From: Panonychus citri
Lineage: Eukaryota; Arthropoda; Arachnida; Trombidiformes; Tetranychidae
Direction: 5' to 3'
Length of the DNA: 64,000 nucleotides
Assembly (NCBI RefSeq): GCF_014898815.1
Contig: NW_026515521.1
Span: forward strand, 434,001 to 498,000
Below, piece by piece: positions 46,001-59,250 of this stretch. A model generated the notes under the pieces. It searched no databases. It was not told where the DNA came from and saw nothing but the letters and a program-made list of their open reading frames with translations. The translations under genes and the position numbers were made by a program. Numbering within the stretch: position 1 is the first letter of the stretch; every line of letters begins with the position of its first letter.

Positions 46001-49000
46001 ACCAATAAGAGCATTGATTGGACTTGATCCATCACTAATTAAACCATCACAAGAAATCAATTTCTTCAATTGATGAATTACTCCTTCTCGACGGAAATAA
46101 ATTGAAAAAATATCTGGTAATTTGTCCATTAAAATGTAAACCATTTGAATAGCTCCAACAACTACTCTCAAATCACTTGATGGTAACATTGCAGCGATGT
46201 GACTTGAGACCGCATGATTTTTCAATACAACTCTCAACAAATCAGAAGATGAATAATAAATTATTCGTAAAAGTGCCCCAATACATTTATGTCGAACTGA
46301 TGGTCCAGCCGAACTACTATAAACTTCATATAAAACACCAAAAAGACTTTTGATAAAAGCCTCAGCTAATTCAGGCTCTTCTTTTAAACATTTGATTCGA
46401 GCATCGTTTTCATTCAAACTACTACTATTCATCATTGCGATCTTTGTATGATGATGATGGTGATGATTATCTCCCGATGATGATAATGATCCAAGTGATC
46501 CTGGTGATGCTGATGTTGTTGATGTTGTTGATGATGATAACGACATCATCATCATTCCTGCTCCTGTTCCTGATGAGGTTGTTCCTCCTCCTCCTCCTCC
46601 AACTACTCCGGTCGATGTTGATGATCCATCGGAATTATTGACTAGACGTTGAATTAAACGTGAAGTTCCTGTATCTTCGTTTATTTGTTGCATCGAATTA
46701 AAATCTATCACATAAGTTCGTCCCATTGTAGTCAAACTGATCTCATCTTCACTTGCCAAATGAGCAGATTCCATCATTTTACTATCAATGCAACTATAAT
46801 TGTGCCACATTCCTCGATCATCTTTCCATTGCCAAGTAACTCCACTTGGTGTTACATTTAATTGTCTCATCCAGTAACCATCAACACTGAATATCCCATC
46901 AGTGGGTAACTTTGGCATCAATTCACCGATAAGTGATGTTATCTCATATAATTCTTGAGGACTTCGAGTGGTCAATTCGATAAACTCACTTGTTGCACTT
47001 GAACCAAGAAGTAAATAACGAATAGTGTCCGATATGTCTAATTAAAGGAAAAAAACCAGAAAAAAGTAGAGGCATTAATAGAAAGAGAAAGAAAGAAAGG
47101 AAGGAAAAGAGAAAGAGAAAGAAAGAAAGGAAGGAAAGAGAGAGAGAGAAAATACGAAAAGAAAGAGAACAAAGAAAGAAAGAGAGAAAGAAAGAAAGAA
47201 AAACTCGATGTAGAATAAAATAAAATAAACAAGATGGTGTCTTGTTAATTGTCACAAGTTCATCTTGAAACAATAAGGTGACACCTTTGGTCTATGATAT
47301 AATTTCTGATGCAATAGAAAAAGAGAAACAAAAAGAAGAGAAAAAAGAGAAAAAAAGAAAAGAATCGAAAAATACTCACTTAATTTCATTAATTGTACTG
47401 CGAGTTGTGGACATGAGGCACACATTGTGGCCAACATTCTGATGACCATTACGAATGTTCCTGTACTGATTATCGAAGGAGAGACCAAAAGTAATTGCTG
47501 AATATTGGACAATAAATTGTTCTCAGTGATTTGTATCAATATCTCCGGATGATGTTGGAAACTTTCAATTAAACGAGAAAAAGCAAGACAAAGGCTTTCA
47601 AGACACTTCTTGTCTTGATATTTTACCAAATGCGATCCCAAGGTAGTTAATGATTCCTTTACAAATGAAAACTCATCTTTGCTTAAATTTTGACAACAAT
47701 TGGCAGTTATTGAAAGTGCTGCTCTTTGAGCGTTAATTGTGAAAAAATCTAAATACGATAAACACGCTGGTACACCGCCAGCATGAAGTATCGATTTACT
47801 GTGACGTCGAGAAAGCATCTCTAAGGCTGTTAATGATTGCTCGGCAACATCCATACATTGGATAAATTGTAACTTCTCAAGAAACGCTGGTATCGCATCC
47901 ACGACAATGGCCGATGATCGAGGTAACGATTCCATCATGTAGGTTAATGCTCGACAGGAATGATTCATTATATCAAAATTTTGTTCCATTCGTAGTAACC
48001 CAATCAGTGCAGGTACCGCTTGTTTCGCAGGGAAACCTGCTAAAGTATCTTCGTTTCCCATCACAAGTAATTGGCACATTTCCATCACAGCCTGTAACTG
48101 TTGTCCTTCATCTCCTGTCGCTTGTAATCCTTGGATCAATTGATGAGCTCGACTACTTGTCTTGTTACCCATAGATCGATGAAGAAGATGATGAACTCGA
48201 GGACCAAGAGCACTAAACAAATGAGGTGGTAAACCTCGTGCTTCAAGAAGTGCTTGTAATCTTCCCATCTCATTATCATCTGGTTCATTATCTCCTATCA
48301 AACTCCCACTTCCATTACCACTTCCACTTCCACCACCAACACTACCACCAATAGCACCTACACTACTACTACTGCCACTTCCACTTCCACTTGCACTACT
48401 AGAACTGCTACTACTTGATCCAATTCCACCAGAATTTGATGATAATGATGATGAAGATTGTGTTGTACCTCCTCCAACGCAGGCCGCAGCGGCTGCAGCG
48501 GCTGCTGCTGCTGCGACAGATAAAGATGCTGATGCTCCTCCTCCTCCTACCCCTGAAGATAATGACGACGATAATTGTGACAATGGTAAACAACTTCGGG
48601 CTCCACCACAAATGTTACTATTTCCATTATTATTATTATTATTATTATTGTTGTTGTTGTTGTTTGTAAATTCTCCAGAAATTATAGAACCAGAAGAACT
48701 TGAAGTTGTACAAGTATTAATAGTAGAAGATGTGGTCATGGTGGTTATCATACCACTGGTTCTTCCTTTGGAAGTATTGTTCATAATGTTACCAATACCA
48801 CGACTACTATTATTACTTTTTGATGATAAATTATTTCCATCACTTAAAGGTGATAATGAAGATGAAGATGATGTTGATGATGTGGATGAGGTTGAAGATG
48901 ATGATGAAGAGGATGATGAGGAAGAAGATGGTGATGCTTCTGGTAAACTTTTCTGATCGTGGGCAATATCTTCTTCCATAGCTGTACAACAGTCTCGATA

Positions 49001-50025
49001 TCGATTACCTACAAAAAGAAATAGAAATTGTATTTCAACAAAAAACCAGAAAGTTTAGATAAGCACTTGGTTAGTATTCACGCTAAATGATTTCAAGTCT
49101 ATCAATGTAACATGTATATATAGAATATAAAGTAATAACAATTTTCTCTCTCTCACTCTTTCTTCCTTCATTTATTTCTCACTCGTTTCACCTTGCCATA
49201 TTGTTTTAGTTGCAGAGCTATTCGTAAATGCAATAACATTACCATTCAAGTTTAATTACAAACCCATTCATCTAACAATATACTATAGAATCAAGAGTAA
49301 AATGATTACCAGAATTTGATGATGATGCTGTTACTATTTCTGGTGAAGATCCACTGTTACCAGAGAGTATAAAATTTGTTCCAGAAGTTGATAGAGCGAC
49401 TAATGATGATGTAACACTTTGAGGTGAGAGTTTAGCAGCTAATCGAGATGAACGTCGACGAGAATTTGAATAAGTACTTGTAGGACTTGTGCTCGACCCT
49501 GATTTTGATTCTTTCCGTTCTTTTGACAAATTTGATCCAACTCTATAACCAATTGAACTTTCACTCTGTTTATATTTTGGAGTGAATAAAATATGAAAGA
49601 GAGAGAGAGAGAGATGGAGAAGAGAAGAAAATAATATTAGAAAAAAATGGTGTGTAAATATTGAGAAAGAAAGAAGGGGAAAGAAAGGAAATAGATGGTG
49701 AAAGAGAGAGAGAAAAAGAAAGAGAAAAGAAAGAAAGAAAGAGAAAGAAAGCCAAGAAAGAAAATAAACCAGAAAAAAAGACAGAAAGGAAAGAGAAGAA
49801 ACCAGAAAAAAAAGAAGGACAGAGAAAAGAAAGAGAAAAAGATAGTGAAAGAGAGAGAGAAAGAAAAACAAAAAAGAAAAGCAAGACCAGTGTTTAGAAG
49901 AAAATTACAATAAGAAGAAATAAGGAAGGCATTAGGAAAAGAGAAGAGAATTTATAATTTTAACAATAATTCTCTCAACTTGCCTCATCAGGTTCATCTC
50001 TTTTCTTTTTCCTTTGAGGTCCCAT
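40056..50025 (-). CDS. Trip12: TRIP12-type HECT E3 ubiquitin ligase
   Basis: Exons: 49984-50025 (MGPQRKKKRDEPDE; donor GC), 49310-49565, 47380-49008, 45490-47037, about 45298-45359, 41080-45218, 40839-40985 and 40056-40730. Domain order matches TRIP12 (Drosophila Ctrip): a disordered Ser-rich N-terminus, armadillo repeats (DNEMGRLQALLEARGLPPHL to TFVMVIRMLATMC), a WWE domain (WQWKDDRGMWHNYSCID), the TRIP12 middle region (LSDVLKRKR, KFFNTHQLKC, LALVQAIERYLLLRGYGR), and the HECT domain with EVGTGLGPTLEFYALVS and the catalytic Cys in LPSVMTCVNYLKLPDYS, ending FHLS. It ubiquitinates nuclear proteins in the family. Very long Ser, Asn, His-Gly and Gln tracts are inserted. Two one-base breaks lie at about 43162 and 43208 within exon 41080-45218. 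Confidence 0.93.
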
Positions 50026-51730
50026 GGTGGATGGAGAGAAAAAGAGACAAAAAAGAAGAGAATAAAAAAAAGGTTAACACTTGATTAAAAGAAAAGAAAA
50101 ACAGTAAACCACGAAAATATTCTAAAAACGATGTAATTAATCAATTAGATGATCGAATTGAAGAAAAAATAATTGAAAGAGAGACAAATATTAACACTTT
50201 ATAAGGTCTTTCATTATACAAAATTTGATAGAATCAATTGTAATTCCTGATTAAAGTTAATACGACTGAATGAATGAAGGATGAGACACAACATCAACAA
50301 AGTGATTTTGGATCGAAAGCGAAAACGGTTAACATTTGATGGATCCGAACGTCGATCGGATCCGAGTCCCGGCTCGGTAATTCGGTTATCTAAGAAATTT
50401 TTTTTTCTTTGTTTATTTTTTTTTTCTTTTTAATTGTTTGATTAGATTGTTATTTACATGGACATGCGATTTTCATATTGTTTATGATATTCGGTTAAGG
50501 GAAATAGAGTTTCGAGATTGGATTTTCATGGAATTTTTCTTCTCTTTTGATTGTCGTTAATCTAATTTGGTAAAGAAAAGAAAATCAATAATTGACATTT
50601 TCTGTTTTCTTTTCATCATTTCGGTTCCCATTGGCGTCTATTCATTTTCTTTTGTGGATTTTACTTCGGTTGAGAGAGTTGATTTACTTTTGGAAATTAA
50701 CTACATGAGAAAATTGACATTTCGATCATTTTGTTTTTTCTCTCGCTCGTTTGGACAGTCCATTTATCTTTAAGATGAGTTTGGATGAGAAGAAAACAAA
50801 AACCCTTTTGAGAGTCTCAAGTGTTTTGTATCCTTGTGGATTAGTGATTATCTTTGTAGATTTAATAAGTTTTTAATCTGTTATCATTTTCTTAAAATCT
50901 TATTAATATATTAAGATCATCAGAATGATTAATCGTATCCTTTGGTTATAAACTATAACAATCGATTGATTTCAATTACACCTCAAGATATTTACTGGAT
51001 CTCTTTTTTTTCCAACATCGTTACTTATCGAGTATCTAAAATTATTTACATTTTGATCATTTTCCGTGTTGCTAAGAGCTTGTTGGAACCAGGAGCCTAG
51101 AAATTTACTCTCTCATCCTGGAGATAGAAAGAAAAAAGAAAGAAGAAGAGAAACATAAAGACTTTCATATAAATATAAAGAAGGAAAAGAAAAGGAGGAA
51201 GAGAAATGTTCCATTATAATAAACGTAGAGAAAAAGAAGATGAAGATAAACCCAGAAAAAGAAGAAAATAAAGATGAAGGACACAGAAAGAAAAAGAGAA
51301 TAGAAAAAAAAACTCTTCGAATTGTTTAAATTATCTGACATTTTCCATCTCAGGTTCATCTCCATTTTACCTTTTTCATCATTTCGAAACTCTAATCGTA
51401 AAGATATACGAACGAAAATCAATCAAACGAATTTCGTTAATTGGGTTGGAAATTCTAATGATTATCCAAACAAAGATGGCCAATGTAACCAGAAAAAGAA
51501 CCAGAAAGAATGAAATTAAAAGAACCCAAACAAACCTAGAAAATTATTCTTCCCGAAATCGGGTAGATATTTGGATTTTTTCTTCCATTGATACTCGATC
51601 TTTTTATGACATTACTCTGTAAGAGAGAGAGAAAGAGAGATAAAAGAGTGAGAATGAGTGAGTGAAGAGAAACACACAAAGAAACCACACAAGAGGAGAG
51701 AAAAGGAAGAGAAAAGATAGAAAAGGAAAA

Positions 51731-51766
<36 letters not shown>

Positions 51767-52591
51767 CAAGTTCTCATTCAATCAGCTGAGTGAATGTAAA
51801 CAATTTCTAGTCAAGATAAACCCAAAAGAAAACCAACCTTATCATTGAATCCAAACCAGAAAAGAAAAGAAAATTTAACACAATCCAAATTTCAAGGTAC
51901 ACCTAAAATTTATCATTGAAACGAAATCAAGAAAAAGAAAATTTTTTTTTATTAAACTGGAAACGAAAATTAAATCACAATTTAAAAGGCTGAAAATGAT
52001 TAAGTTTTTTAAATGTAATCGGGATGAAAACATTAAAATCCGATCAAATATTTAAAAGACTGGACTCATTATCTGGATTAACTTTTCAAGAAAAAAAGAT
52101 AAACTCTCTTCGGAGACAATAAAACAGGTAAACTAATTAGATAATTGATTAATTATCCCTAAAAAATTTCGAGAAAAAAGCTTAATTAATTAAATATCTC
52201 CATTTGGGTTAACTTACCAGAGAAACAAAATTCAAACATAAGGCCTAACTTTCTATGGGTAAATAGCTTATTCTCACTAATTTTTTTTCTATAAAAAGAA
52301 AAAAAACTCAATCCAACTGACCATTAATTGTTTAGCAGAACAATTGTCAATTATTCTTCTAACACTGACCAATAATCAGTTTAAAATCACAATTAAATCA
52401 TAATTAAGAAAAATGAATTGACCCATTTTCAGAAAAAAAAATAAACAAACGAACGAGGGACCGTTGATATAGTTCGTTTTTTATTCTCTTTCTAATTCAA
52501 TTGGAACATTTAATTAACATCTTATTGTTGATAATCTCAAGTATGGATTCTGATGGAAATTAAATTTTTACGTTTCAACAAACAATTTGAG
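50026..52591. other. noncoding 5' region of TRIP12; GA microsatellite
   Basis: No gene seen. CG-containing sequence at 50340-50385 (GGATCCGAACGTCGATCGGATCC palindrome-like core) may be promoter-proximal to TRIP12. A/G-rich tracts lie at 51120-51310, and a long (GA)n run at 51734-51762. 51335-51683 is repeated at the right edge of the window. Confidence 0.5.
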
Positions 52592-52834
52592 TCAAATTTT
52601 TATATTCAATTCGACCACATGAATGTCCATAATTGCCCTCAACAATCTTTGTGCGATCGCGTCTCCACTTTCCATGGTCGGAATTAGATGATCTTTGTCC
52701 CGGTACTTAATCCTACTGATTGGACTGACAAAAGCCGCTGTTCCCGCTCCAAACATTTCAAATAATCGACTTTGTTCAAGAGTCTTGATCACTTCGTCCA
52801 TGGTTATTTTTCTCTCAGTTACTTTGAATTGATT
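52592..52834 (-). pseudogene. lone terminal exon of branched-chain aminotransferase
   Basis: An acceptor (TTTCAG) at 52835 precedes an 81-codon exon: NQFKVTERKITMDEV, then FEMFGAGTAAFVSPISRI and HLIPTMESG. These match the C-terminal part of BCAT (the GTA loop near the PLP cofactor; enzyme of Leu/Ile/Val transamination). No other BCAT exon, including the catalytic Lys region, is visible upstream within 1.3 kb. A 20 bp direct repeat (52531-52550 and 52888-52907) brackets it, so it looks like a transplanted fragment. If a far upstream exon exists it could still be the real gene end. Confidence 0.7.
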
Positions 52835-54185
52835 CTGAAAGAACAAAAAATCGAGAAAATGTTAACATCTTTGATAAAGTTTCCGTAATAATCTCAAGTA
52901 TGGATTCAGGTAAGTTGAGGCCTTCGAATTTACTTTTCTATTTTTTTACTTTTTTCTTTCAATTTTGTTAATTAATTGTCTCCAATTCTATTGTATAATC
53001 TTCATATTGTGTTATTAATACTCGTTCTATTTCTTGTAATTAGCTGGATAAATGGCCTGAAAATGTCTTGTGTTCTTGAGATATGAAATGATGAGATAAT
53101 CAATCTCTCAATTAGAATTTGATTTTACCTTTTACATGTTTCATGAATCATTCTGGTTATTCATTAAGTTATCCATGAGTTTTACCCTTATTGTTAGTCA
53201 ACAAGAGACAGAATGCCTATCAGATTGTCATCCCATCTCGATTGGAACTTCTTTGTCGCAACTTGAGTAGTAGTGTCAACAATTTCATAACACCCGTTGC
53301 TGCTTGACCATTGGCATTGAGCACGTGCCTTTGACACATTTTGTTTTCACTTTACAGTGACTTCCAAACCGTTTCTTTCACTTTTTGGTACCTACAGGTT
53401 CCTCAGATGTTAAGGAGGTTTAATTTATACAAATTGGAACTCAGAAACTTTTTAATTAAGACACGTAATTGATTAATTAGGATCCCCAGAAAATAAACAC
53501 ACAATCGAAACTTTATTTTCACCGATTAGGTGATGATGTAACATGTAAGCTACAGGGTAAGTACTGTAGCTCCTTCTGGGGAGGAAAATTGTACCTGGCA
53601 ACTTAAAAAGGTAAATTACAATAAGATTTAAATACAAAATTTAGGCAAAGATATTAAGTGAAAAACAATAAGTGACAATTTATAAATTAGATTGGCTGAT
53701 GATTAGTTTGTTCATCCATAAATCCAATTTGATGATTGAGACTCCAAGGGTTGAGGTGAAATGAAGATAAAGTCGAAAGATGGTTAACTCATTAAATTCA
53801 AAAAAAGGAGAGAAAACAATAATAGAAAATTTAATTTTAAATTCACAGGTAACATCAATCAAATTCAATTTTATCAGGAACGAAAAAATCGAATTGAAAC
53901 TTTTGAAACGAAAATAGAATTCGACTTGAGCTCCATCTATCGGTCAACTTAAATTCTTTTCTCAATTTTGTTTACATTCTGATTCTCTTCTGGTTATGTT
54001 GGTGTTCATTTCCATTGATTAGTCAATTGATGGAAAACAGTTGATTATCATTGTGTTAATAGTTTTATCTTATTAATGTGTTGTTTTTAATTCTCTTCTA
54101 TTTGAGAATATTGGAAATATTCCTTTTAAACAATAATCCCTGTGTTAGTTTGTTAAATTATTCGAAGGGATAAAGAAATGATAAA
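52835..54185. other. noncoding between BCAT exon and Ack kinase
   Basis: No gene recognised on either strand. The right part (about 53950-54185) is the likely 5' UTR/promoter region of the Ack-type kinase; a clear TATA box is not obvious. Confidence 0.5.
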
Positions 54186-57100
54186 ATGGACTCAGAGTTA
54201 AATGATGAAGAATTGGTTTACCAAATACTAAAAGAGGAACAACTTGAAGGATTTTACCATAGTTTAAGAACAGAATTACAAGTTACCCTTTTCTCACACT
54301 TTGATTATGTTACCCTTGATGATTTGGCCAGAATTGGAATCGCTAAACCTGCTGGACGTCGACTGCTGGACAATATAAAGAAGAAAAAATATTCTATCAA
54401 ATGGAAAAACAATCCTATACTTAAATTGATTAATCCTGTTAAACCTTTTGTTCAGAAAAGCTTTTCCGAAAAGAATGAGAGAAAATCAAGTTTTCCTGGA
54501 GAATCATCTAATTCATCATTAACATGGTTAATTAATGAAAGAGATCTTGAATTGACCAACACCAAATTAGGTGATGGGTCATTTGGTGTTGTCTGGAAAG
54601 CCATTTGGACAGTTCCAGGTATTTACTTTTTTCTTTTACTTCCATGATAATCTTGATTCTTTCAGTTATTCATGGTGTTCAATGTTCCATTGTTTATGAA
54701 TATTGTTCCTTTTTGTTTTCATTATATATAACAAAAATGAATTCTAAACAGGACAAACTAAAATCCATCCTCATGTTGAGGTTGTTACCTGATCTATTTT
54801 AGGCTCAACCAAAAAGTACAATAAATTGTTATTTCCTTTTCTGGTCAATGTTTTAACCCAATTAACACAATTACCAATATAATTTACAGTTACTTTATCG
54901 TTTTCTTTATTACTTTTCATTTTGATTCACTTTAATTGTTTTACCTTGATAACAAATAAGGTTAGATAATCAGAGAAAAGGAAAACGTTTATTTATAATA
55001 TTTAAAAACATCGAAGTAAAAATAATTCATCTGATTGACATTTAGTTGTTCTCAGTTGATACAACTAATTATTCATTAATCAGAATTGAAAATCACCAGG
55101 AATTCATTCAAGTAGATAGAATCTCTTTTCTCATTCTTCTCCTGAATGGAAATAACTTTTACTAATTAGTAAATTTCTCCCCGTGAATTAATAAGCCACA
55201 AAATGTCATTAGATTTTAATTGTTGCTCTTCTTCATTTTATCATCATTTCTCTCTCTCTCTCTCTCTCTCTCTTAATTATTTCATAGATTCAAAGCGAAC
55301 TCAATATGTGGCGGCAAAGGTTTTGAAAGAAAAAGTCATTTCTCAGCAAGCGATTATCGAAGATTTTATTAAGGAAGTTAATTCAATGCATCTTCTTAAT
55401 CATCCCAATCTTATTCGTCTCTATGGTATCGTTTTGTCCCTTCCAATGATGATGATTACCGAACTTGCTGAGAATGGTTCACTTCGAGATCGTCTACGGA
55501 AAGAATGTGGCCATACATCGATCGCCTTACTCCACGAATACGCTATTCAAATAGCCTCCGGAATGGCCTATCTGGAATCGAAAAGATTTATCCACAGAGA
55601 TCTTGCTGCTCGAAATATACTTTTAGGTAAAGTTCAAGTAAATAATCAATAATTTTTTCTTTTCCTTTTCTCTTTGTAAGTATAATTCAACGAGAAGAAA
55701 AATGTTCATATTTATATTTGATTATATTCTCTAAACAATAGATGTTTTTCTCTTTTCCATTTCCACCCACTTTTGATTGTTCTTTTTTCATCTTTTCATC
55801 TTTTTTTTCTCTCTCTCTTTTTTATATTAATCATATTGTAGCTTCTAGAAAGAGGGTGAAAATCGGAGATTTTGGTCTGGTTCGAGCTCTACCTAATCAA
55901 GATGATTGTTATATCATGAATGAGTCTAAAAAAGTTCCCTTCCCATGGTGTGCACCTGAATCTCTTCGTCACCGGAAGTTTTCCTCCTCTTCGGATGTTT
56001 GGATGTACGGGGTTACCCTTTGGGAAATGTTTACCTTTGGAGATGAACCTTGGAAAAATTTCAACGGCGCTGAAATTTTACTCAAAATTGATAAACAAGG
56101 TGAAAGATTGGAACAGCCTGAAGCTTGTTCCAATTCTTTATACGATCTTTTACTTAAATGTTGGGACGCTAATCCCGATTTAAGGCCAAATTTCAACGAA
56201 ATTAAATCATTTCTTGAAGAAACTCGTCCATTAGACCTGATTGGTGAACGAGCCTTCGATGGCACTGATGAGACGTTACCTGGAAATGGGTCCAATGTTT
56301 CATCATCAACATTATTTACCTCCAAAAAACCATTGACAGTGAAACCGGGTGATAAAATTGAGGTTATTGACGATAATCCTGAAAATTTCTTATGGAAAGG
56401 ACAAAACCAGCGATCTTTTGAAATAGGTCATTTTCCTCGATGTATAACGAAAGAGACAAGCGCTGTAGGTAAACGGAAAGCAATTAGTAAACCATTAAAA
56501 GGTAGTCTTGTTCATGCCGGTCATGGAGGGATTGGAAATACTTGGGGACACCCTAGTCATATAGATGAAATTTATCTCAAGAATCCTCTTCAACCTCCCG
56601 ATATTATGGGCTACCCTGATAAAGAGCTTCCTCCTCCACCAACAACAATCAAATTAAATGATAAACTAAAACGTAAGTTGAAGTTGAAACCACAAAAGAA
56701 AAATCATCTAATCATAATAGTGATTTACTTTTTTGCTTCTTGCTAATTGTTTCGTTGTTAATGCAAAAGAATCGGTGATCTCATTTATTTTTATTGTTAC
56801 AATTTAGCTGCAATTTTTTGCTAACATCAAATGAAATCAATCAAACAAATTGACGCGAATCATCATCACCACGAATTATTAAAAATTATGCTTGGTTGCA
56901 TAAAAATTGATCTTTTAATGGTTATATTAGTCAAGTTTAATCGATCAATTAATTCACTTTTTTTTCAGAGTTAATTAGATGATCTCATCAGAATTAAGCA
57001 TAAGTTTGTTCATTTCTATGCTTCACTTATTGTAATCAATACTGTAAATGAATTGATTGCTGTTCATTAACATAAGAACAAAATTTTGATCAGTTTGATG

Positions 57101-59250
57101 AGCTCAACTATTTACATTTAGTTGAATCGCGAAAAAAGTTAATTGTTGTTTAATCTTATCATTTCCTTTTGCTACTCGCCAAGCTAATTAGCTTTTGTTA
57201 AACGATTTCATTCATCTACTTCCTTAATTGTAACTAATCATCAGGGTATCAAAGTAGTAACAATTTAGATCAGATTAACCATTGAAAATGAGTTCTACTT
57301 TTATGTTAATGTCCGATATGATTTAAAGTAAATAATACGATTAGAATCATCATTAATATGAGGTGTTGTTTGTAATCAATTGTGATGATCAGGCTCATTG
57401 TTAATATTTCAATCATTTTTTTCTCTCTCTCTTATTGTTGATTTACAGGTCTTAACAATTTAGGTGATCTTGGAAGTCCAAGGCGACATGTTGGAAGGCA
57501 ATTCGGTTACAATAGATTCCGAAATGATGATCATAGTGAAAATGATCGAGATCGTCGATCCAAAGATCTAGCACCGAAACGATCTCAGTCTTATACTCAA
57601 TTAAAAAGCGAGGGACTTTCTTGCTCTGAGGGGCTTCTAATTGACCTGGAGGGAGAGGTGAATGTCCATGAATTAAAAGCAGCTCAAGTCATGTTGGGTG
57701 AGCAGAGAGCTACCTCAGCATCTACTAGTAATGGTCATCGATTTCCAGAGACATTCAACAATGATAATGAAGATTCATCTTACCAGAGAGTCTATTACAA
57801 TGTTGCTGTCGCTTCTTCTGCCTCATCATCATCACCTTTAGTCTCAACACCATCAACAACAACAATGTCTTCATCATTAGCAGCAATAACTTCAACCCTT
57901 TCGGCATTGACAACATCATTATCACTCAATACAACAACTTCATCAATTTTAAATTCATCCAATTCAATTGCATCTTCAACAAGTGCCACCAATAATTTTA
58001 CTTTATCATCCTCCTCTCAAGCTCATCTTCCACCACCATCATCATCATATCATCATCACCAACCATCAACAACAACCTCAAGATATTACTCAACACCCGG
58101 AGAAGAAGCCTCATCAGACCAAGGGTCCGAAGATTCAAGTTTCAGTGACTCTGAATGGGCCTTAGGTGGGATGGCATCTGATGCATCTGATATTTATTCA
58201 TTGTATGAATCTCAAGCTAATTGTATTAAACCACCAGGATCTCATTCATCTTATGAAAAAGCTCCCTCCCTGTCCAGTTTGCCCCCAGGAAATGCAGATC
58301 CTTTTGACACTTCCAACATTGACAACATAATGACATCAACCATAAGAAAACCATCAAATACTGTAAATCGAGCGGATAAAGCATTCAATTGGATTGAATC
58401 AAGTATGAAGCAATTACAAGTTAATCAAACCAGTAGCGATTCACCAAATTATCAACAGTCTGACCTACAAACAGGCCAACAACAGCAACAAGAATACGAT
58501 TTAAATCAACGGCAACCATCAAAATTAAGTAAAGATTTTCTCAAAGCATTGGAATCAAAATTGTTGTGCTCAGCTCTTGCCGCTCCTCAATCCTCACAAC
58601 CACCGCAGTCGCAAACGCAAACCCAAACCCAACCACAACCACAACCACAACCACAACCACAACCACAACCTCAACCTGTACCACCACCACCTCCCCAACC
58701 ATTGTCTCAGTCATCTCGAGACTTTCCATCTGTCGCACCACCGCCCTCGAATGGAGCGACCAAGAACTCGCGGCGAAATCAAAGTTCAAGTTCTTATCGA
58801 TCAAGAGACTCTTCTGTAAATCGAGCATCTTCTAGTAACAGTTCAACCTCCACCCTTAGAAAAGCACCTCAACCACCAACGGCACAAGTTCGTCCCTTTT
58901 TCGCACCAAACAAAGGTCCAGCACCAGCACCTCCTTGTCCAATTTTCTTTGGTGCTGGTATGGGACCTTCGGCTCCAAGTCGAGAAGTGATCTATGGACT
59001 TGGACCGATAACAAATTATCCCGATTTCAACACATGGGTCGATCAACTGGTAGAAACGGTCAAAGGTACTACTCGAGAAGAGTGTGTTCGAGCCTTACAA
59101 TCAAATGGAATGGATTCCGTTGGTGCTATGAAAGAATTACAATTAAATCAACTAATGAGATTGGGTGTTGCCGATCTCGAGAAATGTAGCAAAGCTTTAA
59201 AAGAAGCCGATTGGAACCTTTCGGACGCAGCATCCAAGTTATTAGATTAA
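54186..59250 (+). CDS. Ack: Ack/TNK2-type non-receptor tyrosine kinase
   Basis: Four exons: 54186-54618, 55288-55626, 55842-56672 and 57449-59250 (3405 nt, 1134 aa); all introns join in phase 1. Order: N-terminal SAM-like domain (LVYQILKEEQLEGFYHSL), Tyr kinase with LGDGSFGVVWK, VAAKVLKEK (ATP Lys), FIHRDLAARN, DFG, PFPWCAPESL and WMYGVTLWEMFTFG, then an SH3 (KPGDKIEVIDD ... WKGQNQRSFEIG), a CRIB-like Cdc42-binding stretch (HAGHGGIGNTWGHPSHIDEI), a long Pro/Gln/Ser-rich tail with (PQ)n, and a C-terminal UBA domain (EECVRALQSNGMDSV ... DWNLSDAASKLLD). This is the Ack family, effectors of Cdc42 in signalling and endocytosis. All catalytic residues are present. Confidence 0.95.

Noticed and set aside
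47038..47273. Leu/Phe/Ser-rich hydrophobic frames over A/G-rich tracts
   Set aside because: Translated microsatellite in a TRIP12 intron; the same artefact recurs at 49570-49913 and 51165-51422.
58541..58835. Val-rich and Thr/Asn/His-rich frames overlapping the Ack (PQ)n repeat
   Set aside because: Shadow frames of the CAACC repeat encoding Pro-Gln in the real frame.
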